64,000 bases of DNA from the NCBI GenBank assembly GCA_002720745.1, contig PBJO01000007.1, positions 84,156 to 148,155 on the forward strand, written 5' to 3'. The translations under genes were made by a program, and so were the position numbers. The DNA comes from Balneola sp. (lineage in GTDB: Bacteria; Bacteroidota; Rhodothermia; Balneolales; Balneolaceae). Positions 9,379 to 17,750 of the stretch are shown one piece after another. The notes under the pieces were generated by a model. The model did no database searches and had not been told where the DNA came from. It was given only the letters and a program-made list of their open reading frames with translations. Position 1 is the stretch's first letter, and each line of letters starts with the position of its first letter.

Positions 9379-10638
9379 ATGGCCATTAAGATTGAAATGC
9401 CAAAACTCAGTGATACCATGGAAGAAGGGGTAATCTCCAAATGGAATGTCAACGAAGGGGATGAGGTATCAGCTGGTGACATCATCGCTGAAGTAGAAAC
9501 CGATAAAGCAACTATGGATGTGGAAGTATTCGATCCTGGTACAGTTTTGAGGATTGTGCCAGGTGAAGGAGATGCGGTACCGTTGGGTGGGCTTATTGCT
9601 ATCATCGGTGAAGCAGATGAAGATATATCATCTTTGCTAGAAGACACTTTTACTGCCACTGCTGATTCTATTATTACATCTAAACAAGATAAAGCCACAA
9701 CTAATGAAGAAACAGTCGACACCCCAGCTTATATTGTTGCCTCACCATCAGAGGACGGCCGAATTAAGGCTAGCCCGTTGGCCAAGAAAATCGCTGCGGA
9801 TAAAGGAGTAGATTTAAATAGCATTGTTGGCTCTGGACCTGATGGAAGAATAGTTAAAAAAGACGTTGAAACTGCTCAAAGCATCACAACTAGTACCTTG
9901 ACCCGTCCAGGTGCGCCAGAGCCAATTCCGGAATCGACAATCAAAAGTTTCTCTTCGCTAGCTTCACAAGAGGTTAAAGTAACCCAAATGCGTAAGGTAA
10001 TTGCAAAACGCCTCTCTGAAAGTAAGTTTAGCAACCCGCACTTTTATGAGACGATAGATATAGATATGAAAGCTGCGATTGAGGCCAGAATGCAGCTAAA
10101 GGATAAAATGGACATTAAAGTTAGCTTTAATGATGTAGTTGTAAAAGCATCAGCAATTGCATTATCGAGACATCAGGCAATCAATAGTTCTTGGATGGGG
10201 GATACGATCATAGAGCATGGCGATGTGCACATTGCAGTAGCTGTAGCCATTGAAGAAGGCTTAATGACACCAGTAATTAGACATGTAGATAAAAAAGGTC
10301 TGATTCAAATATCCTCCGAAACACGCGAGCTTGCAAGTTTGGCAAGAGATCGAAAGTTAGCATCTGAGCAAATGGAGGGAAGTACATTTACCATCAGTAA
10401 CTTGGGTATGTTTGGGATAGAAGAATTTACTGCTATCATCAATCCTCCCAATGCTTGTATTCTAGCAGTTGGTGCCATAAGAGACGTTCCTGTGGTAGAT
10501 AATGGTGCATTGGTGCCTGGTAAGCGTATGAAAGTTACCTTATCTAGTGATCATCGCATTGTGGATGGTGCCAAAGCTGCAGATTTCTTAAACACTCTAC
10601 GCTCACTTATCGAAAATCCACTCTCGATGTTACTCTAA
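9379..10638 (+). CDS. pdhC: Dihydrolipoamide acetyltransferase (pyruvate dehydrogenase E2)
   Basis: This 419-residue E2 core transfers the acetyl group from lipoamide to CoA. It has one N-terminal lipoyl domain (residues 1-80) with the lipoylation site in EVETDKATMD, lysine 43. After an acidic, Ser/Thr-rich linker comes the peripheral subunit-binding domain (about 128-165, KASPLAKKIA then GSGPDGRIVKKDV). The catalytic domain (from about 195) ends with DHRIVDGA at 391-398, whose His392 is the active-site base. A single lipoyl domain gives the short E2 form. The E3 gene lpd is not in the window. rmlA starts 6 bases after its stop, so the rhamnose genes probably read through from the pdh promoter. 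Confidence 0.95.
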   Translation: MAIKIEMPKLSDTMEEGVISKWNVNEGDEVSAGDIIAEVETDKATMDVEVFDPGTVLRIVPGEGDAVPLGGLIAIIGEADEDISSLLEDTFTATADSIITSKQDKATTNEETVDTPAYIVASPSEDGRIKASPLAKKIAADKGVDLNSIVGSGPDGRIVKKDVETAQSITTSTLTRPGAPEPIPESTIKSFSSLASQEVKVTQMRKVIAKRLSESKFSNPHFYETIDIDMKAAIEARMQLKDKMDIKVSFNDVVVKASAIALSRHQAINSSWMGDTIIEHGDVHIAVAVAIEEGLMTPVIRHVDKKGLIQISSETRELASLARDRKLASEQMEGSTFTISNLGMFGIEEFTAIINPPNACILAVGAIRDVPVVDNGALVPGKRMKVTLSSDHRIVDGAKAADFLNTLRSLIENPLSMLL

Positions 10639-10644
10639 ACTGAT

Positions 10645-11349
10645 ATGCTAAAAGGCGTTATACTTGCAGGTGGTACGGGGTCGCGTTTATACCCGCTAAC
10701 TAAGGTAACTAACAAGCATTTGTTACCTGTAGGCAATAAACCAATGATTTTTCACCCCATTGAAAAGCTTACGGGACTCGGCATTCAAGACATATTAATT
10801 GTCACAGGTACAGAACACATGGGTGACGTAGTGAACTTATTAGGATCCGGTGCTGGGTACAATTGCCGATTCACCTACAAAGTTCAGGATCAAGCAGGAG
10901 GAATTGCTCAGGCCTTAGGTTTAGCTGAGAACTTTGCTGGTAATGATCCTATTGTGGTTATTTTAGGTGATAACATTTTTGAGGATAATTTAAAGGAAGC
11001 CGCAAGCACATATTTGGGTGAAGGAGCAATGATACTGCTTAAACAGGTTCCAGATCCTCAACGATATGGAGTGGCCATACTTGATGGTGATGTAGTTACC
11101 GAAATACAGGAAAAACCGGTAGCTCCAACTACCTCGTATGCGGTTACCGGTATCTACTTTTATGACGCAAAGGTTTTTTCAGTCATCCGTAATCTAAAAC
11201 CCTCTAAACGTGGTGAATTAGAAATTACCGATGTGAATAATCACTATATTCAACAAAAGCAGATGAAAAGTGCGTTGTTAGAGGGGTGGTGGACCGATGC
11301 GGGTACCCCAGATTCATATCGGTTAGCTAATCAATTGACCATGGAGTAA
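10645..11349 (+). CDS. rmlA: Glucose-1-phosphate thymidylyltransferase, short form
   Basis: This 234-residue nucleotidyltransferase makes dTDP-glucose from glucose-1-phosphate and dTTP, the first step of dTDP-rhamnose synthesis. The N-terminal signature GVILAGGTGSRLYPLT carries the GGxGxRL nucleotide loop, followed by NKHLLPVGNKPMI with the conserved lysine. LGDNIFED near residue 112 supplies the metal-binding Asp. The classic RmlA is about 290 residues; this protein ends soon after GWWTDAGTPDSYRLAN and lacks the C-terminal helices that form the allosteric site, so it belongs to the short subfamily. Its stop overlaps the rmlD start by one base (TAATG). Context with rmlD, rmlC and rmlB makes thymidylyl specificity likely. 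Confidence 0.88.
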   Translation: MLKGVILAGGTGSRLYPLTKVTNKHLLPVGNKPMIFHPIEKLTGLGIQDILIVTGTEHMGDVVNLLGSGAGYNCRFTYKVQDQAGGIAQALGLAENFAGNDPIVVILGDNIFEDNLKEAASTYLGEGAMILLKQVPDPQRYGVAILDGDVVTEIQEKPVAPTTSYAVTGIYFYDAKVFSVIRNLKPSKRGELEITDVNNHYIQQKQMKSALLEGWWTDAGTPDSYRLANQLTME

Positions 11350-12215
11350 TGAAGTTTCTTATAACGGGTGCAGGCGGGCAACTTGGTAGAGGATGGCAAA
11401 GGAGTCTTGAAAGTCACCCTATTGATGAATTTATTGCACTCAACAGGCAAGAGCTAGATATTTGTAATTCAGAGACTATAAGAAAAGTTTTTACTGAATA
11501 TAAACCTGATGTGTGTATAAATACTGCGGCCTATACGCATGTAGACAAGGCCGAAAAGGAACATGATGAGGCTTATAGAGGAAACGTATTAGGGCCTCAA
11601 TTACTGGCAGAAGCCTGTGCCCAGAGAGGAATCCGACTTGTACATTATTCTACTGATTATGTTTTCTCGGGTAAACTATCTGATCGGGAAATATATAATA
11701 ATGGTTATCCTGAAGAGGCCCCAACCAATCCGGTTAATCAATACGGGGCTAGTAAATTGGCAGGTGAAAAAGTGGTAGTATCTGCCTTACCTTCCGCACT
11801 TATTGCCCGAGTCTCCTGGCTGTGTGGTTTGGATGGTAATAATTTTATTAAAAGCATCATTCATGGGGCTAAAAGTTTTGGTCAACTTAAGGTAGTTAAC
11901 GATCAATTTGGGATACCTAGCTTTGTGCCTTACATTATTGAACAGACCCGTTTCTTATTACATTCTAGAAACTCAGGATTGTATCATTTAGGAAGTAAAG
12001 GATGTATTACTTGGTATGATTTCGCAAAAAAAATTATTGAGTATGCTCAACTTAATGTACCTATTGAGGCTGTAGATTGTTCTACATTCCCAACCCAAGC
12101 CCAGCGTCCTTATTTTTCCAAGCTTTCTACAAGTAAATTAGAAGCAACAGGAATGTCCGTACCTTCTTGGGAAATTGGTTGTAAAACCTTAGTATCAGAT
12201 TTAATTAAAGCATAA
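11349..12215 (+). CDS. rmlD: dTDP-4-dehydrorhamnose reductase
   Basis: This 288-residue short-chain dehydrogenase reduces dTDP-4-keto-L-rhamnose to dTDP-L-rhamnose, the last pathway step. The N-terminal Rossmann motif ITGAGGQLGRGW binds NAD(P)H. The segments INTAAYTHVDKAE and HYSTDYVFSG are diagnostic of RmlD, and the catalytic YxxxK occurs in QYGASKLAGEK. The length is normal. The start codon overlaps the rmlA stop, implying translational coupling, and rmlC follows after 11 bases. The order here is rmlA-rmlD-rmlC-rmlB. Confidence 0.93.
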   Translation: MKFLITGAGGQLGRGWQRSLESHPIDEFIALNRQELDICNSETIRKVFTEYKPDVCINTAAYTHVDKAEKEHDEAYRGNVLGPQLLAEACAQRGIRLVHYSTDYVFSGKLSDREIYNNGYPEEAPTNPVNQYGASKLAGEKVVVSALPSALIARVSWLCGLDGNNFIKSIIHGAKSFGQLKVVNDQFGIPSFVPYIIEQTRFLLHSRNSGLYHLGSKGCITWYDFAKKIIEYAQLNVPIEAVDCSTFPTQAQRPYFSKLSTSKLEATGMSVPSWEIGCKTLVSDLIKA

Positions 12216-12226
12216 CGGTTAGGTGT

Positions 12227-12775
12227 ATGAGAATTCATGAAACTACGTTATCGGGCGTTAAAGTATTAGAATTAAAGCTCTATGAAGACAACCGTGGTTA
12301 TTTTAAAGAAATACATCGTAATGCTTGGTCTGATGATTTAGGGCTAGTTAGTGATTTTGTTCAGGATAATATTTCTATGTCTTATCAAGGTACTATTAGG
12401 GGGCTACATTATCAAAAAGAAAAGCCACAGGCTAAGCTAATTCAGTGTATTAGCGGCTGTATACTAGATGTCGCAGTTGATTTGAGAAAAAAATCCTCGA
12501 CCTTTGGTCAGTATTATTCGACAGTTTTATCCGAAAAAAATCATAAACAATTGTATATCCCTGAGGGATTTGCACATGGTTTTTCTGTGTTAAGTGAGCA
12601 AGCTATTGTCCATTATAAATGTTCTCGATATCACGATAATGCCTCTGAGCGTGGTATCCGCTGGGATGACCCACTAATTCACATTGACTGGGAAATAAGT
12701 AAGCCCATACTATCTGAGAAAGATCGACGTTTACCACTTTTTTCATCACTTAAAGAAGAAGATATATTTTTATGA
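12227..12775 (+). CDS. rmlC: dTDP-4-dehydrorhamnose 3,5-epimerase
   Basis: This 182-residue cupin epimerises dTDP-4-keto-6-deoxyglucose at C3 and C5. The conserved block FVQDNISMSYQGTIRGLHYQ holds the catalytic His of RGLHYQ, and IPEGFAHGFSVLS carries the second conserved PxGFAHGF motif. VDLRKKSSTFGQ supplies the catalytic Asp region. The length agrees with the family. It starts 11 bases after rmlD, behind an AGGTGT element, and its stop overlaps the rmlB start as ATGA. Members that only 3-epimerise look similar, but the operon indicates the rhamnose enzyme. Confidence 0.93.
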   Translation: MRIHETTLSGVKVLELKLYEDNRGYFKEIHRNAWSDDLGLVSDFVQDNISMSYQGTIRGLHYQKEKPQAKLIQCISGCILDVAVDLRKKSSTFGQYYSTVLSEKNHKQLYIPEGFAHGFSVLSEQAIVHYKCSRYHDNASERGIRWDDPLIHIDWEISKPILSEKDRRLPLFSSLKEEDIFL

Positions 12776-13797
12776 AACTAATAATAACGGGTGGGGCAGG
12801 ATTCATTGGTTCAAATTTAATACTTCACTTGTGTGAGAAATATCCTGAGTGGACTATTTGTAATATAGATAAACTAACCTATGCGTCGGACCGAAATTAT
12901 TTAAATCCAATTAAGCATTCTGAGCGATATCACTTCAAAAAGCTTGATCTATTAGATAGACTAGCGACTCAAGACGTGGTAAATAGCTTTAGACCCAATG
13001 CAGTAATACATTTAGCAGCCGAATCACATGTAGACAATTCTATTCAGGGGCCTGAACCATTTATACAATCCAATGTGGTGGGTACCTTTAATATTTTGGA
13101 AGTATGCAGGCAGCTTTGGATGCAAGAGCCGGAAGAATTTCCCAACGCACGTTTTCTACATGTCTCAACCGATGAAGTCTATGGAGAACTAAAGGAGGAT
13201 GGCTATTTTACAGAGCAGACTCCCTATGCTCCAAATTCACCTTATTCAGCTTCAAAAGCCGCTAGTGATTTTATTGTTCGTTCATATTTTCAAACGTATG
13301 GGATGAATGTAGTAACAACTAATTGTTCGAATAACTACGGGCCACATCAACATGATGAGAAATTAATACCTACAGTAATCCGATGTGCAATGCAGCTCAA
13401 AGAAATTCCTGTTTATGGAAAGGGTGAAAATATTCGAGACTGGTTATTTGTTACAGATCATTGTATTGCCATTGAACAGGTTTTTGAAACGGGTAAAGCT
13501 GGTGAAACCTACAATATTGGGGGGAATAATGAATGGAAAAATATCGAATTGGTTCATAAGATTTGTGATATCCTAAACAAACATATAGCCAAAGGTCCTG
13601 AGGGCGACTATAATAATCTGATTTCATTTGTTACAGACCGTTTAGGTCATGATTTTCGCTATGCCATCGATGCATCAAAAATTAAGAATGAGTTGGGGTG
13701 GGAGCCAAATCCTAATTTCGATGGCATGTTAGAGGAAACGGTATTGTGGTATATAAACAAATATAAATCACTACTTAAAATCACTGTAAATTCATAA
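12772..13797 (+). CDS. rmlB: dTDP-glucose 4,6-dehydratase
   Basis: This 341-residue extended SDR converts dTDP-glucose to dTDP-4-keto-6-deoxyglucose. The NAD motif is TGGAGFIGSNL at residues 5-15. HVSTDEVYGEL holds the catalytic Asp-Glu pair of 4,6-dehydratases, and YSASKAASDF the catalytic YxxxK. The NNYGPHQHDEKLIP and RDWLFVTDHC blocks are classic RmlB. Its start is coupled to the rmlC stop (ATGA). An EVE-domain gene follows after 4 bases. Confidence 0.95.
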   Translation: MKLIITGGAGFIGSNLILHLCEKYPEWTICNIDKLTYASDRNYLNPIKHSERYHFKKLDLLDRLATQDVVNSFRPNAVIHLAAESHVDNSIQGPEPFIQSNVVGTFNILEVCRQLWMQEPEEFPNARFLHVSTDEVYGELKEDGYFTEQTPYAPNSPYSASKAASDFIVRSYFQTYGMNVVTTNCSNNYGPHQHDEKLIPTVIRCAMQLKEIPVYGKGENIRDWLFVTDHCIAIEQVFETGKAGETYNIGGNNEWKNIELVHKICDILNKHIAKGPEGDYNNLISFVTDRLGHDFRYAIDASKIKNELGWEPNPNFDGMLEETVLWYINKYKSLLKITVNS

Positions 13798-13801
13798 AAG
13801 T

Positions 13802-14269
13802 ATGTCTAAAAAAAAATATTGGCTATGTAAGTCAGAGCCGGATAATTACAATATCGAGGAATTAGAAGCCGATGAGATAACTCCATGGGATGGGGTTCGT
13901 AACTATGGAGCTCGAAATTACATGAGAGATGGAATGAGTATTGGAGATTTATGTTTCTTTTATCATTCGAATCAAAAACCACCAGCTATTGTAGGCATTA
14001 TGGAAGTTTGTAGTGACGCTTATCCTGACGCCTTACAATTTGATCCAGAATCGAAGTATTTTGATGAAAAAAGTTCAGAAGCTGAACCTCGTTGGATTAA
14101 CGTAGACATGCGATTTGTAGAAAAATTTACTCATCCAATAACACGTGATCAGCTTAAGGAAGAGAATGAATTATCGTCAATGGAATTATTTCGATTGGGT
14201 AGGTATTCCATTACTGCGGTAAGCAAGGAAGAGTGGGAAACAATACTGACTTTGAAGAACGGTTCTTAG
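13802..14269 (+). CDS. EVE domain-containing protein (THYN1-like)
   Basis: This is a 155-residue single-domain protein of the EVE/THYN1 family, which adopts a PUA-like fold and is thought to bind modified bases in DNA or RNA. The family start YWLCKSEPDNYNIEEL is present, followed by WDGVRNYGARNYMRDG and the GDLCFFYHSN strand that line the base pocket. The C-terminal LFRLGRYSITAVSKEEW is also typical. It starts 4 bases after rmlB, so it sits inside the operon, but no functional link with sugar synthesis is apparent. EVE proteins are often near metabolic or restriction genes; no methylase or restriction gene is in this window. Confidence 0.9.
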   Translation: MSKKKYWLCKSEPDNYNIEELEADEITPWDGVRNYGARNYMRDGMSIGDLCFFYHSNQKPPAIVGIMEVCSDAYPDALQFDPESKYFDEKSSEAEPRWINVDMRFVEKFTHPITRDQLKEENELSSMELFRLGRYSITAVSKEEWETILTLKNGS

Positions 14270-14299
14270 TGGTTATTTTAGGCTGATTATAAATACCAC

Positions 14300-15526
14300 A
14301 TGATGCCCCAAAAAGCTAAAGAACTACATTTAAGAACCAAAGGTATTCTTCCTATACAAAAACTTAAATTATTAAGTAAGGCAGGTGTTATTAGCAGCGA
14401 TGATGCCTATCCAATCACAGAGGATCAATACCAACCTAACTCAATAGATTTGCGTTTAGGTGAGGTAGCTTACAGGGTTCGTAGTAGTTTTTTACCTGAG
14501 AATGAGACCGTTGAGCAAAAATTAGAACGGCTAGAACAGTACCAGTTTTCATTGAAAGGTGGTGCGGTGCTAGAAGAGAATGCTGTATATATTATTCCTT
14601 TATTGGAGCGGTTGAATCTCCCTAAGAGTCATTATGCGCACAGTAATGGTCCAAAGATTTCGGAAGAGGGTATAAATAATGGCGACACAATAAGATTATT
14701 TGCACAAGAGAATTTAAGTGCAAAAGCAAATCCAAAGAGTAGTACGGGGCGGTTAGATGTGTTTACAAGAGTGATTACCGATTTTTCACATCGTTTTGAG
14801 GAAATTACTCCTGGTTATCAAGGGCCTTTATATGTAGAGGTAGTCCCGAAATCATTCCCTATCAAGGTGAAAACAGGACAGCGATTAAATCAACTTCGTA
14901 TCCGACATGGTTTTGAGTTACTTTCAGATCAGGATTTATTACGTATACATGATCTAGAGCCTATTTTGTTCGACGATACTAATCAGGCTATGCCTATAGA
15001 AACTCTAAAAGTAAATAAAGGTTTATTCATGAGTGTGCATCTTGAGGGTAAAGAAGGAGAGATTATTGGGTATAAAGCCAAGAAGCACAGTAACTTCATA
15101 GATTTTGAGAAAATAGGGCATTATCCAGTGAGTGAATTCTGGGAGCCTATTTTAGCTGGTACTGATTCGATGGTTATTTTAGAGCCGGAAAGTTTTTATA
15201 TATTTGCCTCTAAAGAAAGAATACGTATTCCAGCTAAGCTAGCTTGCGAGATGATGGCATATGATACTGGATCGGGTGAATTGAGAACACATTATGCTGG
15301 TTTTTTTGATAGTGGTTTTGGGGGATCCGTAGAGGATGGAGGTGCTCGTGCTGTTCTTGAAGTTCGCTCCCATGATGTTCCTTTTTTAATTGAAGATGGT
15401 CAAACACTCTTTAGCATGCAATTCGAGCCCAATTCAGAACAACCTAATATGATGTATGGCCTTGAGATAAACAGTAATTACCAGGGGCAGGATTTAAAGT
15501 TAGGAAAGCATTTCAAAAAATCATGA
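14300..15526 (+). CDS. dcd: Long-form dCTP deaminase (dUTPase-like fold, two copies)
   Basis: This 408-residue protein matches the long dCTP deaminase family, about twice the length of E. coli Dcd and apparently made of two Dcd-like units. The first unit has QPNSIDLRLGEVAYR and KSSTGRLDVFTRV then GYQGPLYVEVVPKS, where the Glu of YVEVV aligns with the catalytic Glu of Dcd. The second unit has HYAGFFDSGFGG and GARAVLEVRSHDVPFLIEDG, which keeps a Glu at the same place. Dcd deaminates dCTP to dUTP, feeding dTTP synthesis; that would suit a neighbour of dTTP-consuming rmlA. ATG at 14300 and 14303 are both possible starts. Its stop overlaps the rsmE start (ATGA). Confidence 0.85.
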   Translation: MMPQKAKELHLRTKGILPIQKLKLLSKAGVISSDDAYPITEDQYQPNSIDLRLGEVAYRVRSSFLPENETVEQKLERLEQYQFSLKGGAVLEENAVYIIPLLERLNLPKSHYAHSNGPKISEEGINNGDTIRLFAQENLSAKANPKSSTGRLDVFTRVITDFSHRFEEITPGYQGPLYVEVVPKSFPIKVKTGQRLNQLRIRHGFELLSDQDLLRIHDLEPILFDDTNQAMPIETLKVNKGLFMSVHLEGKEGEIIGYKAKKHSNFIDFEKIGHYPVSEFWEPILAGTDSMVILEPESFYIFASKERIRIPAKLACEMMAYDTGSGELRTHYAGFFDSGFGGSVEDGGARAVLEVRSHDVPFLIEDGQTLFSMQFEPNSEQPNMMYGLEINSNYQGQDLKLGKHFKKS

Positions 15527-16248
15527 ATGTACAATTCTACATTCATCCATCTCAGATAGTATCAAACATAGTGAGACTGGATGAGGCCGAGTGTTTGCAT
15601 GCTACCCAAGTACTTCGGCTAAGAGTAGGTGACCGATGTGTAGCCACAGATGGATGTGGTCATCGCTACGAATTAGAACTAGTGTCCATAACAAGAAAAG
15701 AGGCACAGGCAGTTATACTGCATACAGATAGTTTCCAAAAGTCGCCTGTATTACGTGGGGTAGCCTTGGGCAGCTTATATAAGAAAGATCGAATTGAATG
15801 GGCTTTGGAGAAAGCAGTAGAACTTGGAGTGGACTATTTTTATTTATACCAAGCAGACCATTCGGAGCGTCAAAGATGGAAAAAATCACGATTAGAACAA
15901 ATTATACTTAGTGCTTGTAAGCAATCCAAGCGTACTTGGTTTCCTGAACTCATACTTGCTGATAACCTACAGCAAGTTAAACTAGAGGCTGAAAAACGAT
16001 GTCAGGGAAAGGATTTGAACCTATGGGCCGCAAATGAATCAGACACATCTAGTGAAAGACTACCAAAAAAATTATTGGAGGGGTGTAATTTGTTTTTTAT
16101 TGGTCCAGAAGGCGGATTTAGCGCTAATGAGTTAAATTGGTTTGAGTATGAGCGAATCCCACAAATATTATTAGGTGCTCAATTTGCAGACGGGGGTATT
16201 CTGCGTGCAGAAACAGCTTTAGTAACTATCTTAGCAAAATATTATTAA
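15523..16248 (+). CDS. rsmE: 16S rRNA m3U1498 methyltransferase
   Basis: This 241-residue SPOUT-class methyltransferase modifies U1498 of 16S rRNA using SAM. The N-terminal PUA-like domain shows HATQVLRLRVGDRCVATDG. The C-terminal SPOUT domain contains ALEKAVELGVDYFYLYQAD, the knot motif FIGPEGGFSANELNWF, and the end signature ILRAETALVTILA. The length is typical. Its start overlaps the dcd stop, and it is the last gene of the long plus-strand run starting at pdhA. It is convergent with the lycopene cyclase gene 62 bases away. Confidence 0.94.
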   Translation: MNVQFYIHPSQIVSNIVRLDEAECLHATQVLRLRVGDRCVATDGCGHRYELELVSITRKEAQAVILHTDSFQKSPVLRGVALGSLYKKDRIEWALEKAVELGVDYFYLYQADHSERQRWKKSRLEQIILSACKQSKRTWFPELILADNLQQVKLEAEKRCQGKDLNLWAANESDTSSERLPKKLLEGCNLFFIGPEGGFSANELNWFEYERIPQILLGAQFADGGILRAETALVTILAKYY

Positions 16249-16310
16249 ATTTAGAGACCTTATTATTTAACTTGTGTAATACTTGCATTATACATGTCTA
16301 GCATGTCTGT

Positions 16311-17621
16311 TTAACTGAAAGTTTCATATAAATGATTTTGTTCAACTGTTGCCTCGAAATCTTGAGCAGAGTTATCTGGTATTTGACCCAAGTCTTCTAA
16401 ATAATTTTCTTTTGTTTGTATTTGCTCAGAATTAGCAATATTGTTCTTGTCAAACTGTGTAAAAAATGGTGGATGCACAGTTAATGCTCGTAAAAATGGA
16501 GGATAGTAACAACTCGCTAGCACCATTAAGTCCTCGATAAAATTAGTTTCTTCAGATAAAAACTTAAAAATACGGTCTAAAGGACTATTTTTGAAAAGAC
16601 TTCGAAATATTTTGCGACTATCCGGCACATTTGTCGCTAGGACACGCAGCAATAAAAGGTCATAATATCTGAATCGATACGATGTTGCTTTTGGAATCGG
16701 AGGCTTTAAACCCGTTGCAAGTGCTTGGGCACACTTTTTAGAATATTTATGAACTCGGCTAAAGGTATATCCCGTACTTGGTTTAGTAAAGCCACCAACA
16801 GTACCTATATTCATGATTCGGGACGAATAGATTGGTGTATGAGGTCGATCATCCATTGGTATTTCACCGTACTCTTTTCTTTTGATGATATAATTGTCCT
16901 TAGTTAAGCTATATTTATCTTCAAGATAGCTGCATATTTTTTTCTTGTACTGCTTCTTTTTTAGTGGTTTAGCTGAAAAAATAGTGTATTCTACCAACGC
17001 CCTATTTTTATTAAAAGGCAATGTATAAATGAATGCAAAACCATCGTTAAAGTCACTGTCCACATCCATTATAGTGAAGGTATTTTCATCAAATATTTTT
17101 TCATCTGTTTTGATTTCAACACCCAAGAAATGTTGAATTAACGGATATTTTCGAGCACTAGCATCGTAATTGCTAGGCATAAAAACACTTTGAAAAATAT
17201 AATTAGCTAAATATGTATTATTATCTTTTGTAATGAGGGCGGCTTTATGAGAATTGGATGAAAAATCCAACACATCTTCTTCGAGTAGATTAACATTTGG
17301 CGCCTTTTGAAGGGTTTTTAGGATAGTTTCTTTAAAATCACTTTCTTTCACACAAAAGTAAAGGTGGTCCTTAAGAGATAGTTTAGAGCTAAAATCTAGT
17401 GCAGAAAAGTAAGTATCCTCCCAAGTGCGATGAGCAATGTCTGCAAAGGGATGATCTTTCTTACCCCAAAAACACCATGTTTTGTGATTAGTTGGCGCAA
17501 AAGATTTATCAACAAGTAAAATTTGACCAGAATATTTTTCTTTAATCAAATACCAAGCAAGACTCAAACCCGAAAGGCCTGCACCAACTATAATAATGTC
17601 ATATCTTTTCGACTTATTCAT
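16311..17621 (-). CDS. crtY: Lycopene beta-cyclase, bacterial CrtY type
   Basis: This 436-residue flavoprotein of the CrtY/CrtL family would close the ends of lycopene to form beta-carotene. The FAD motif IIIVGAGLSGLSLAWYL sits at residues 9-25, followed by NHKTWCFWG, the family's 'kTWcFW' block. FIYTLPFNKNRALVEYT and MNIGTVGGFTKPSTGYTF are strongly diagnostic, and the PHTPIYSS segment precedes the latter. Beyond the usual end after the RALTVHPPFF helix there is a hydrophilic, acidic tail of about 50 residues that I do not recognise. No crtB, crtI or other carotenoid gene is in the window, so this gene stands alone here. It reads toward rsmE. Confidence 0.9.
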   Translation of the reverse strand: MNKSKRYDIIIVGAGLSGLSLAWYLIKEKYSGQILLVDKSFAPTNHKTWCFWGKKDHPFADIAHRTWEDTYFSALDFSSKLSLKDHLYFCVKESDFKETILKTLQKAPNVNLLEEDVLDFSSNSHKAALITKDNNTYLANYIFQSVFMPSNYDASARKYPLIQHFLGVEIKTDEKIFDENTFTIMDVDSDFNDGFAFIYTLPFNKNRALVEYTIFSAKPLKKKQYKKKICSYLEDKYSLTKDNYIIKRKEYGEIPMDDRPHTPIYSSRIMNIGTVGGFTKPSTGYTFSRVHKYSKKCAQALATGLKPPIPKATSYRFRYYDLLLLRVLATNVPDSRKIFRSLFKNSPLDRIFKFLSEETNFIEDLMVLASCYYPPFLRALTVHPPFFTQFDKNNIANSEQIQTKENYLEDLGQIPDNSAQDFEATVEQNHLYETFS

Positions 17622-17750
17622 AAAAAGTTAGAATACTTATTTTTAACTATAATTAACCAATAGCTGTAATACAGTGGTTATTTACATCTGTATCTTAATA
17701 TCCATAAACTCCAAAAATAAAACAAAACAATATTGTTCATTAATATAGTT

